DNA of 64,000 nt from the NCBI GenBank assembly GCA_036583965.1, contig JAZBQD010000014.1, forward strand, positions 36,566,990-36,630,989, in the 5' to 3' direction. A program made the position numbers and the translations under genes. A model generated the notes under the pieces. The model made no database searches and was not told the origin of the DNA. It was given only the letters and a program-made list of their open reading frames with translations. Shown here piece by piece: positions 58,301 through 64,000 of this stretch; within the stretch, counting starts at the first letter, position 1, and each line of letters begins with the position of its first letter. This stretch comes from Prunella strophiata. Lineage: Eukaryota > Chordata > Aves > Passeriformes > Prunellidae.

Positions 58301-61300
58301 GTTCCTGTTGTTGGGTATTTATACTTATGGAACATGACTTTCAAGTAACTTCAACTGGGAAGTAGCAAATTAGCTCTGTCTGCTAACTGGCTGGAGTAAA
58401 CAACCCATCTGTAAAACTCTCCTTGAGCAAGGGGCTTCTTTTCTGTTTGTGCTTAAAAGGAAATGGAAGCATAGGAAAAAAGCAATCCAAAGAGGGAAGA
58501 GACCTGCCAAAGGAGATACATATATGTATTGTACTGCCTGTTAGGATACTAAATTCCTGGCAGGGCTCACATGGATATCTTTCCCTGTGTTCTCTCTAGC
58601 ACTAAATCTTATTTCCAATGTTTAGAAACAAGAATTTTAATATAATCTGTGAACAAAATCTCCTAAGAAACCCAGCAGAATTTGCCCTGATGGTATTGCC
58701 CTGGCCATTCAACATATGGCAATGTAACAGTTTGAATTATAACTAATGTCATGTATGAAAATAAAACTAAGTCTAATTCTCACCTGTATTGGGTTTGCAT
58801 GGCAAGGTTTTGGGGTGTTACAGGGGTGGCTTCTGTGAGCAGCTAACAGAAGCTTCCCCTTGTTCAGCAAAGCCAATGCCAGCCCCAGGAGAGACCCACT
58901 GCTGGCCAAGGCCAAGCCCCATCAGTCACTGTGGTAGCACTTGAGGTAATGTGGGGAAAAACTGCTGGAAAAGAGCAGTTAGAGAAAGGAGAATATGCAA
59001 GAGAAACAGCCCTGCAGACACCAAGGTCAGGGCAGAAAGAGGGGTGGGAAGTGCTGCAGGCACTGGAGCAGAGATTTCCCTGCAGCCCATGGTAAGGCAG
59101 GATGTGACCCTGCAGTCCATGGAGGAACAGAGATCCACCTGCAGCCTGTGGAGGACCCCACTCTGGAGCAATGTGCTCCTGAAGGACTGCACCCTGAGGG
59201 AGGGACCCACACTGGAGCAGTTTGTGAAGAACTGCAACCAGTGGGAAAGACTCATGCTGGAGCAGTCTGTGGAGGACTGTCTCCTGTGGGAGGGACCCCA
59301 CGCTGTAGCAAAAGCCCTGAGGAGGAAGGAGTGGCAGAGACTTGTGATGAGCTGACCACAGGCTCCATTTTTTTTTCCCCTGCACTGCTGGGGGGAACAA
59401 GGTAGAGAAAATCAGGAGTGAAGTTTAGCCTGGAAAGAGGGAGAGGTACAGGGAAATTGTTTTTAAGATTTTTGTTTATTTATGCAGAACCTTTCTCTGA
59501 TTTGATTGGTAATAATTTTGCCCCCCACCACCCCCCTCCAACTTGAGTCTGTTTTTCCTACTATCAGGTACCTGATGAGTGACCTCTCCCTGTCCTTATC
59601 TCAACTCTCAGTCTTTCATCATATTTTCTCTCCCCAGCTCAGCTGAGGCAGGCAGTGATAGAGCAGCTTTGGTGGGTACCTGGCATCCAGCCAGGGTCAA
59701 CTCACCGTATCACCCTGGTATCATTTACACACCCAGTAATCTTTACTCATGCATTACAGAAACAGTTATTTCAATCAATATTGAATACCTAGAAAATCTA
59801 TTTTTAAAAGACTCTACAATACTCAGAAGGCTTAACATACCTGTTATAGTAAATAAAATTTAAAAAAAATTGCTGTTCTGAGTAGTAAAATCCACTCACA
59901 CTACATTACACATATTTAAATTTGCAAAAAGAAATTTTCAAGATAGGAAGGGAGAATTTCTCTCCTGCTGCCCTGAGCTGTGAGTCATGAACACTTCCAA
60001 TAGTCCACATTCAGTTGTTTAATCTCTTTTTCACAAAGGAACTAATTTCAGCCCAGAATTTAGACAGATGCTTAATACCCTGTTAGGTTGTTCCAATACA
60101 GCCAGAAAAACAACTATTTACCCTGTGTCATGTTTGAGTGCCATGGTATTCATGTTCTAAAAAAAAGATAATGAACTTCTAAAGACTTTCCAGTAAATGT
60201 TATTATCATTTTAGGCCTTCCTCAACAGGAATATTCTACAAGCTATGGATATGTCAATCAAAACTTTGTATTAAATTTTGCTTTTAAACAATTTAAATAT
60301 ACTGGATAAACACAGAATATTCCAGGTTAATAGTGTGCCCTCTTTCACACTGAGCATGATCAGGTCAACACAGAAACTTCAAAGGCCATCTTGAAATTCT
60401 CCAGCATCAGCTAGCAACAGCTATTCTTGGCCTTAAAATACAATGCCAAAACTGCTTGAAACAATGAGGATTCCCCAGGATCAGCCAGGAATGTCAGCTT
60501 GTCTTTGGGATGAAGGAAGCATATAGAGTCAGCTGGGAGCAGGAACAAAACAATCTAATAAATGGAAAAGGGGTAGAGACAAAGATGCTGATTTCAGCCA
60601 GTGTGACAGTTCCTATAGGACCAGTTCAGCTGCCTCCAAAAATGAAAGAGCTGGAACCCCCTGCCATCTACAGAGGTCCAGTTCAGCTCCTGATTCCTTC
60701 CCAAGTCAAGCAAGGTCTGTAGCTGACATATATTTAAATCTGCCTACTCAATTTATGAGCATTGGGAGGTCCACTCCAAAGAATTTCTTAAGAACTATTC
60801 GACCTTCCAATCACATTCCAAATTACTTCATGGAGTGTGACAAAATCAAAAGAAAAGGGGAAGAAACAGATGAGTAATGCAAGACACTGCCACAGAGAAT
60901 TGTCAGGATGCAACTGGGCATTTTTTTTCCAATTCTTTTAATTAGCCTCAACTTTACTACAGTTCAAACTAAAGTATCACCACATGCTATTGATCCCAAG
61001 CAAAGCTCAGATTTCTAAAAAAAAAATGCATAAAAATACACATATAAAGTACTTAAACCATTACATCTTGAAAGACAGTAATTGAGAAATACAAGTACCT
61101 GTTGTCCCCACGGGCAGGATCCTTGGGTTTAGTATCACTATCATAAACAAAACGCTCTTGGGAGATGACTATGATGTTGTCTGTAGTTTCATTTCCCAAG
61201 ATAGTGATAACAGGATAACCCATCTGTAGTGTCCACTGATCCATTACCTCTTGGATATTTACAGATTTTCCAACCCTTTTTAAAGCCTTGGGAAAAAAAA

Positions 61301-63784
61301 GAAAAGTTTTAATACGCTGAAGAAGTATCAACATATAAAAGCTTTTTGGTTTGTTTTTTTTTTTTCCCTGGGATCATGATTGTCTTTGGAGGCTAAAATA
61401 ACCATCATACACATATGCAGATACACACACACACACACTTACACCCAATACACACACACTACATAATTGAACTTAAGGCTCTTAAAAATAAATGTTGAGT
61501 AATCTTAACAGAGAGGAGAGAGACAATCAGAAAATAATGTTTTCCACATCACTCAAGTACTTCTGCTGAAACAGAAGAAATAACCTGCTTTACAGGATTT
61601 TAACAAGAGCCACAGAAATACTGGGTAGCTATTCATAACCAGCTAATGTTAAAAAAGACACAGTGTTAGTTGATCCTAGGCACCTACAATAAGGCATATT
61701 TGAAGGGTCTTAATTTCTAGATATACAGGGCTTCTCTGTTCTGAAAATCAAAATGACTAGTTATTTGAAAATACTATCCCTTATGTCCAAAGTGAGGCTA
61801 TGTATACCAAGATATCCCCTGCTGCTTCATAAACTGCAACTGTTAGAACACATGGAGGATTACTGTGTTCATATTTGATTCCATATGTCAATAAAAATGC
61901 TCTTTTACAAGTGGATTTTCATCTGAAACACAAAGAGATACTATAGCATCGTGGGAGATGAGACTGCATATGAGGAGAAAGAGGCATCATTTGTTCTTCA
62001 GTGACAGACATGCTCCTAGCTGTTGAACAGTCCAAGATCACAGACTGAGCAACCTCTGATGAATACAAGCAGAAGATGTCTTCAGAACTGAAGCTGCAGT
62101 TGCACTGCCTTAGGAACAAAAGGGCTGGCAACAAATGCATTTACAACTGAGGCAAACAGAATTATTAGCTGCAACAGTAGATATGAGCATACAGTATAGC
62201 TATAGTGGTTATGGACCAGAATACAGTTTCATTTTTGTTCCACTTTATTAGCTGCAGATTCTGCTCTTCTTTCAAGACAACATTCATTCCTCCAACCTCC
62301 CATCGCCCAGAACTGTCCCAGAGCCTTTAACAGAGGAAGGAAAGAAAGATTCTTGCAGTGACATTCAGCTACAGATTAAGACACAGATTCAAAAGCCTGA
62401 CTGTATGTTATTTGCCTCAACTCTCATTAGCAGTCAGTACAGACAAAGGACTTGGTTCAGTTGCCCACATGTAGGTGAATAATGTCATTTGACCTTTACC
62501 TGCCACTCCAGAAGAGCAGGAATTTCCCCATATATCTTATGCTCAATTGGTTAGACACACCTGAATGTCTTATACTACTGCACCTAATCTGGCACTAGTT
62601 GCCTGCATTTGAACAATTATCTCAAGTCTCTAGTCAACAGTCAGTGGTTCAGGCTTATTATAAAGTAATCATGCAGTGGCTAACCAACTGAATTACTCTC
62701 TAAGCTCTACTGACTATATTGACTAGATTTCTGGGACTCCAGTTGTTCCTTTTCACTAGTGTCAAATGACACGTCCTGAAATATTCAACACATTCTTTCA
62801 GAACCAGTGTATCTACAACAGACATGCTTCTCACGTGGCAGCTGGAAGCCAGGTAGGATAAATTAAGGTAAAAGCTGTTAGAAGTCTGTGAATCAGCAAC
62901 TGAAGACTCAGTGAGAAGAACAGGATCTTGGACACCTAGTTTACATGGATATACCTGCTTGTCTAGATGTCTTGACCTCCAGCTAAATCCTAGTTTTGGT
63001 GTCAATATTTACAACTAGATTGTCATGTTTTGTATGGCTTCAACTGGTACCTGTGCCAAAACTCTCTGAGTGTATGCACATTGCCCTCTACTCAGTCTGT
63101 TTCTGGGGAAGACTCAGACTAGCTCAGACTAGTCCCATAGGGGAGAAATTCAGAGACACTTTGCTCATCTTACAAAAATTATAGCCACTGTGGAGTCCTA
63201 AACCAGGTTCCAGAACTCAGGCCAAGACCTGGATATATAAGTCTCTACAGCATGCTAAATATTACAGTAAATAGTTCTCTGTTTACATCATACTTTGAAG
63301 CTTTAATATTTTTGTCCCTCACAGAAATCTTAACTCCATATAAAATCAGAAACACACATGATGGAAATGCCAAAGGTCAACACTTTCATGTGCTTTCTAG
63401 CTTATGGGTCTCAGTGTGCTGCCACTGAAGTCACTGATAGATCCCAAGAAGTATCTTTCACTGCACATCAGTAACACAGCACATGCAGGGAAATATATTC
63501 TAACATAACAAAGAATGAAATGCTGCAGAACTCATATTTTTAATATGGTTGCCTAGTTTGCCACTAGGTTAACTCAAATGGAATTTCTTTGCATCAGTCT
63601 TGATATTTACTCTATGGTTTGAAGATCTCAATATGCACTATTCACTCCTGATCTCACCAAGAAAAACACCATAGCAAATTCCTATTCCTCCCTCAGTGCA
63701 ATATATTAAGCATTTTACCTTTGACAGTGTGTTCCAGAGATCATTTCTGGCTGCATTGCCATACTTGTGAATGGTTAAATAGTC
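1214..63784 (-). CDS. TRHDE: TRHDE, thyrotropin-releasing-hormone-degrading ectoenzyme, partial gene of ten internal exons
   Basis: The enzyme is a type II membrane M1 zinc aminopeptidase that removes the N-terminal pyroglutamate of TRH at the cell surface (family knowledge). Ten minus-strand exons encode stretches nearly identical to mammalian TRHDE as I remember it, including YGNAARNDLWNTL, EVMDQWTLQMGYPVITILGN, NQTGYFRVNYD, EEKDFLPWHAASRALYPLD and EVVLDQDAIDVIIHVARNPH. Exons are 63719-63784, 61099-61286, 41210-41298, 31956-32089, 31801-31856, 16056-16203, 13850-13947, 13251-13355, 1885-2053 and 1214-1354. They cover about residues 550-950 of ~1024: the end of the catalytic domain, the beta-sandwich domain and most of the helical C-terminal domain. 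The GAMEN-type and HEXXH exons and the final ~74 codons fall outside. Sequons NET, NTS, NKS, NQT and NLS fit an ectodomain. Frame is kept through the first seven exons, but the eighth and ninth show one-base problems described separately. Confidence 0.96.
1355..1884 (-). other. TRHDE intron i-j, 530 bp
   Basis: Short AT-rich intron with a GTAAAA donor and a TTTCTCTCACTAG acceptor. Nothing else is seen in it. Confidence 0.88.
1885..2053 (-). CDS. TRHDE: TRHDE exon i, helical domain, one base too long for frame
   Basis: The acceptor is TCTCTTGTAG|AATTCCC and the donor AACAG|GTAAAA. From its second full codon the exon encodes PLNVRDIVYCTGVSLMDEDV, then WEFIWMKFHSTTAVSEKKIL, then LEALTCSDDRNLLN, all matching TRHDE. 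It is 169 nt, but joining phase 2 (exon h) to phase 2 (exon j) needs a multiple of three, 168. The surplus base lies in the first ~12 nt, AATTCCCTCTCA. As written, the spliced frame would reach TGA after 19 codons. Confidence 0.93.
2054..13250 (-). other. TRHDE intron h-i, 11.2 kb
   Basis: AT-rich intron with T runs at 2162-2175, 2582-2594 and 8955-8967, and a pyrimidine-rich stretch around 12780-13010. A plus-strand open stretch at 10527-10868 opens with GTG and matches nothing recognised. No other gene is seen. Confidence 0.85.
13251..13355 (-). CDS. TRHDE: TRHDE exon h, helical domain, uncertain acceptor
   Basis: The exon encodes LRREVIMLACSFGNKHCHQQ, then AATLISDWISSNRN plus CG of an Arg codon, with donor AACCG|GTAAGT. 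The start is ambiguous. AG occurs at 13361-13360, 13359-13358 and 13357-13356. Only the last keeps frame with the phase-2 exon g; it gives a GAC (Asp) junction codon and a product one residue shorter than the remembered mammalian EELRREV. The most natural acceptor (GGACAG, exon start 13359, 109 nt) would shift frame by one and hit TGA inside the exon. Confidence 0.85.
13356..13849 (-). other. TRHDE intron g-h, about 0.5 kb
   Basis: A short intron with a weak GA|GTACTG donor and a stepped acceptor offering three AG dinucleotides two bases apart. Its 3' boundary is uncertain by four bases. Confidence 0.75.
13850..13947 (-). CDS. TRHDE: TRHDE exon g, helical domain
   Basis: A 98-nt exon starts in phase 0 after TTCTCCTCAG|GAG. 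It encodes EYILRQVASMYLKLGWPTNN, then LNKSLVQASYQH plus two bases (GA). The only usable GT near the expected end is GA|GTACTG (GT at 13849-13848), a weak donor that leaves phase 2. The protein matches TRHDE throughout. The exact end is the least certain part because of the problem at the next acceptor. Confidence 0.92.
15066..15082 (+). repeat. G17 homopolymer in an AT-alternating setting
   Basis: Seventeen G flanked by TATATAT on the left and TCTATATATCTACATATGG on the right. It lies in intron f-g, so it reads as C17 in the transcript. Confidence 0.93.
15953..16045 (-). promoter_or_regulatory. C/U-rich intronic tract directly after the exon f donor
   Basis: On the plus strand the tract is GA-rich (repeated GGAAGAAAGG-like words); in the transcript it is a nearly pure pyrimidine stretch starting about 10 nt after the 5' splice site. 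Such tracts can bind TIA1/TIAL1 or PTB and influence use of the preceding exon. The role here is inferred from position only. Confidence 0.5.
16056..16203 (-). CDS. TRHDE: TRHDE exon f, helical domain
   Basis: A 148-nt exon runs from phase 2 to phase 0. The acceptor is TTATTGTGCAG|A and the donor AAT|GTAAGA. It encodes R-AGYLPQNIPLEIMRYLSE, then EKDFLPWHAASRALYPLDKL, then LDRTENYNIFN. The E-x-D-x-x-P-W-x-A motif is conserved in the M1 helical domain. The donor is followed at once by a ~100-nt C/U-rich intronic tract, noted separately. Confidence 0.96.
16516..16529 (+). repeat. A14 homopolymer
   Basis: Fourteen A, directly read; T-rich on the transcribed strand. Confidence 0.9.
18653..18692 (+). 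repeat. Tandem duplication, 2 x 20 bp
   Basis: GGAATGAAGGGAAATTCTTG is followed at once by GGGATGAAGGGAGATTCTTG, with two mismatches. Confidence 0.85.
20821..20860. repeat. Inverted repeat, 9-bp stem
   Basis: CAACAGATC (20821-20829) is the reverse complement of GATCTGTTG (20852-20860), with a 22-nt AT-rich loop. Confidence 0.8.
21462..21490. repeat. AT-rich inverted repeat, 9-bp stem
   Basis: TTATGATAT (21462-21470) pairs ATATCATAA (21482-21490) across an 11-nt loop made of the same ATATC word. Confidence 0.8.
27031..27062 (+). repeat. Tandem duplication, 2 x 16 bp
   Basis: ATTAAATAATACTGTT is followed by ATTAAATAATGCTGTT, one mismatch, then a partial third copy. GTTTAACAGC just left of it is partly complementary to the right end, so the block can also fold. 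Confidence 0.85.
30503..30523. repeat. 21-nt near-perfect palindrome
   Basis: AAATCAAATT, a central A, then AATTTGATTT: ten-base arms that are exact reverse complements. Confidence 0.85.
31698..31724 (+). repeat. Short tandem duplication with an embedded palindrome
   Basis: TTTGAAACACAC occurs at 31698-31709 and 31713-31724. The first copy lies in the palindrome GTGTGTTT-G-AAACACAC (31693-31709). Confidence 0.8.
31801..31856 (-). CDS. TRHDE: TRHDE exon e, small exon of the helical domain
   Basis: A 56-nt exon runs from phase 0 to phase 2. The acceptor is CCCCTCACAG|GTT and the donor CCAG|GTATGT. It encodes VISVSNRAGLIDDAFNLA plus two bases of an Arg codon. The R-x-x-L-I/L-D-D-A-F/x-x-L-A pattern is the well-known M1 motif that opens the C-terminal helical domain. 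Only a 99-bp intron separates it from exon d, while its downstream intron is 15.6 kb. Confidence 0.96.
31857..31955 (-). other. TRHDE intron d-e, only 99 bp
   Basis: A complete short intron: GTAAGA donor, a pyrimidine-rich end and a CCCCTCACAG acceptor. Both flanking exons are in phase 0 at this junction. Confidence 0.92.
31956..32089 (-). CDS. TRHDE: TRHDE exon d, beta-sandwich to helical domain junction
   Basis: A 134-nt exon runs from phase 1 to phase 0. The acceptor is GTTTCCAG|AAC, completing a Glu codon with exon c, and the donor is GAG|GTAAGA. It encodes EHHRIPALEEASWLLGNINQ, then TGYFRVNYD, then IRNWRLLINQLTRNHE. The G-Y-F/Y-R-V-N-Y motif is diagnostic of M1 aminopeptidases, where the nearby region lines the active-site cavity. 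The first ~12 residues differ most from mammals. NQT is a sequon. Confidence 0.96.
32974..33006 (+). repeat. CT-rich stretch ending in T14
   Basis: Repeated CTTTCTTT-like words run into fourteen T and then AATAAATA. On the minus strand it is A-rich but has no AATAAA ahead of the run. Confidence 0.85.
33256..33300. repeat. Two adjacent perfect hairpins, each 20 nt
   Basis: CAAGCCC (33256-33262) pairs GGGCTTG (33269-33275) across a 6-nt loop. Five bases later AGTAGTAA (33281-33288) pairs TTACTACT (33293-33300) across a 4-nt loop. Confidence 0.85.
37749..37767 (+). repeat. A19 homopolymer
   Basis: Nineteen A in a row about 200 bp left of an LTR. No polyadenylation signal precedes it. Confidence 0.9.
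37969..38834 (+). mobile_element. Solo LTR of the same family as 58785-59709, older or rearranged
   Basis: The ~866-bp block opens TGTTGGGTTTGCATGGC and ends GTCAACACACCACA. Shared blocks with the other LTR include CTGGCCAAGGC, CCTGCAGACACCAA, CTGCAGCCCATGG, CAGAGATCCACCTGCAGC and GAGGGAGGGACCC in the same order. A TATA-like ACACATTTAAGAAG lies near 38148. Flanking 5-mers do not match, so no target-site duplication is visible. No retroviral coding region adjoins it. Confidence 0.82.
41210..41298 (-). CDS. TRHDE: TRHDE exon c, beta-sandwich domain
   Basis: An 89-nt exon runs from phase 2 to phase 1. The acceptor TCTTGCAG|C restores a Ser codon with exon b, giving S-YLWQIPLTIAVGNTSHISSE, then AIIWVSNKS, and the donor is TCAG|GTAAAA. 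YLWQIPL is a signature strand of the M1 beta-sandwich domain. NTS and NKS are predicted N-glycosylation sequons. The exon stands isolated, about 19.8 kb from its upstream neighbour and 9.1 kb from its downstream one. Confidence 0.96.
45101..45170. repeat. Long inverted repeat / hairpin
   Basis: TGCTTCTAGTATT (45118-45130) is the exact reverse complement of AATACTAGAAGCA (45140-45152), giving a 13-bp stem with a 9-nt loop. Below an internal loop, CAT pairs ATG (45108-45110 with 45161-45163) and CAC pairs GTG (45101-45103 with 45168-45170). The total span is 70 nt. Confidence 0.85.
46995..47060 (-). mobile_element. CR1-type LINE 3'-end relic
   Basis: GAATCATAGAATGATTTAGG followed by TGGGAAGAGACTTTAGGAGAT is the familiar reverse-complement 3' end of avian CR1 elements, so the element points to the minus strand. 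Only about 60 bp is convincing; the sequence to the right is too diverged to follow. The family assignment rests on memory of the CR1 tail. Confidence 0.75.
50754..50799 (+). repeat. AATAAA plus A25 tail, possible 3' end of a retrocopied transcript
   Basis: AATAAA at 50754-50759 is followed 15 nt later by 25 uninterrupted A (50775-50799). That spacing is typical of a polyadenylated mRNA end. The sequence to the left (about 50500-50750) is not recognised, and no matching target-site duplication was found. Confidence 0.55.
52320..52341 (+). repeat. A22 homopolymer
   Basis: Twenty-two A in a row, preceded by CCAGACAC. No AATAAA is seen upstream within about 100 bp, so a retrocopy origin is not supported. 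Confidence 0.9.
58785..59709 (+). mobile_element. Solo LTR, ERVL-like avian endogenous retrovirus family, with 5-bp target duplication
   Basis: The 925-bp block opens TGTATTGGGTTTGCATGGC and closes GGGTCAACTCACCGTA. It is flanked by TCACC at 58780-58784 and again at 59710-59714, a 5-bp target-site duplication as expected for ERVL-type integration. It resembles the second LTR of this window (37969-38834) along most of its length. The LTR end seems mutated from CA to TA. No gag, pol or env reading frame adjoins it, so it is a solo LTR. The family name is not asserted, and orientation is taken from the shared TG start and a weak TATA-like stretch in the other copy. Confidence 0.85.
59163..59302 (+). 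repeat. Tandem ~45-49-bp units inside the LTR
   Basis: CTGGAGCA recurs at 59163, 59212 and 59257 as the head of three diverged units, each followed by a GTG-rich segment, GGACTG or AACTGC and usually GGGAGGGACCC. Related but less regular units continue to the left (about 59060-59160). Confidence 0.75.
61099..61286 (-). CDS. TRHDE: TRHDE exon b, end of catalytic domain and start of beta-sandwich domain
   Basis: A 188-nt exon runs from phase 0 to phase 2. The acceptor is TTTCCCAAG|GCT and the donor ACAG|GTACTTG. It encodes ALKRVGKSVNIQEVMDQWTL, then QMGYPVITILGN, then a more divergent stretch ending DPARGDN plus the first two bases of a Ser codon. The MDQWTLQMGYPV motif is highly conserved across M1 enzymes and marks the passage from the catalytic to the beta-sandwich domain. 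The divergent tail (residues ~34-62 of the exon) holds the NET sequon and is expected surface loop. Confidence 0.96.
61423..61438 (+). repeat. (AC)8 microsatellite
   Basis: Eight AC units, with another short AC run about 15 bp to the right. Confidence 0.85.
63113..63132 (+). repeat. Tandem duplication, 2 x 10 bp
   Basis: CTCAGACTAG occurs twice in direct succession. Confidence 0.85.
63719..63784 (-). CDS. TRHDE: TRHDE exon a (first in window), 22 codons
   Basis: A 66-nt exon in phase 0 at both ends encodes DYLTIHKYGNAARNDLWNTL followed by SK. It follows a TTTCTGTAG acceptor (AG at 63786-63785) and ends AAG|GTAAAA (GT at 63718-63717). The segment lies at the end of the thermolysin-like catalytic domain, downstream of the zinc site. 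Mammalian TRHDE, as I recall it, has SE where this reads SK. The match is otherwise essentially complete, so identification is secure. Confidence 0.96.
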
Positions 63785-64000
63785 CTACAGAAATAAAACA
63801 AAAATAAAAATCAGTATCACAATACATAGGCCAAACTAGAGCTGTGCAACATTGCTATTAGGAGTTAAATCACATCAATGTTTGTATTTGTTAGAAATAT
63901 ACAATATGTTCATCCTAAGGGAATAAATAAACAGTTTCTTAAGCTACTTTGCAATTCAAAAATTGTTGCTAAAAATTTCATTTACAACATTAAATGCTCT
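63785..64000 (-). other. TRHDE intron fragment upstream of exon a
   Basis: Only the 3' end of the intron is present, with a TTTTATTTCTGTAG acceptor. It is AT-rich and no coding match or repeat is seen. Confidence 0.85.

Larger units (their letters stand above)
41299..61098 (-). other. TRHDE intron b-c, 19.8 kb
   Basis: This is the largest intron in the window. It holds a strong hairpin (45101-45170), a CR1 relic (46995-47060), an A25 run preceded by AATAAA (50754-50799), an A22 run (52320-52341) and an LTR (58785-59709). Open frames such as 43939-44328 and 54511-54978 on the plus strand match nothing I recognise and have no exon-like support. Confidence 0.85.
61287..63718 (-). other. TRHDE intron a-b, 2.4 kb
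   Basis: GT at 63718-63717 and AG at 61288-61287. It holds an (AC)8 run at 61423-61438, a T12 run at 61354-61365 and a two-copy 10-bp tandem at 63113-63132. No other gene is seen. Confidence 0.85.

Noticed and set aside
58864..59405. Long open frames on both strands (up to 178 codons)
   Set aside because: They lie wholly inside the LTR and follow its tandem units; frames on both strands are open at once and match no protein. This is a composition effect.
1..64000. CRISPR arrays, operons, tRNA or rRNA genes, phage or bacterial systems
   Set aside because: None seen; the spliced gene structure and repeat types are those of a vertebrate nuclear genome.

Overview
This window reads as vertebrate nuclear DNA, almost certainly from a bird and possibly a songbird. 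It is AT-rich and sparse in interspersed repeats. It carries a relic of a CR1-type LINE end and two long terminal repeats of a type I associate with avian ERVL-like elements. Its only recognisable gene is split into short exons by large introns.

That gene is TRHDE, the thyrotropin-releasing-hormone-degrading ectoenzyme (pyroglutamyl-peptidase II, an M1 zinc aminopeptidase). It lies on the minus strand. Ten consecutive internal coding exons run from 63784 down to 1214 and encode about 399 residues, roughly positions 550-950 of a ~1024-residue protein. They cover the end of the catalytic domain, the beta-sandwich domain and most of the C-terminal helical domain. The exons with the signal anchor, the GAMEN-type motif and the HEXXH zinc site lie beyond 64000. 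The last ~74 codons lie beyond position 1. Nine of the ten exons have clean AG acceptors and all have GT donors. Reading phase is preserved from 63784 to 13850.

Two places break the pattern. The acceptor of the eighth exon (near 13355-13360) does not keep frame at its most natural position. The ninth exon (1885-2053) is one base too long to join in frame with the eighth. Either these are base errors in the assembly or the gene copy is frameshifted in its C-terminal domain.

The remaining ~62.8 kb is intron. From low to high coordinates: intron fragment (1-1213); a 530-bp intron; an 11.2-kb intron (2054-13250); a ~0.5-kb intron; a 2.1-kb intron; a 15.6-kb intron (16204-31800); a 99-bp intron; a 9.1-kb intron (32090-41209) with one LTR at 37969-38834; a 19.8-kb intron (41299-61098) with a second LTR at 58785-59709, a CR1 relic and a poly(A)-tailed retrocopy candidate; a 2.4-kb intron; and an upstream intron fragment. 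Beyond repeats, homopolymers and several short perfect hairpins I see no second gene, no RNA gene and no novel multi-gene system. Other open frames in the window are short, unrelated to known families and often lack an ATG.
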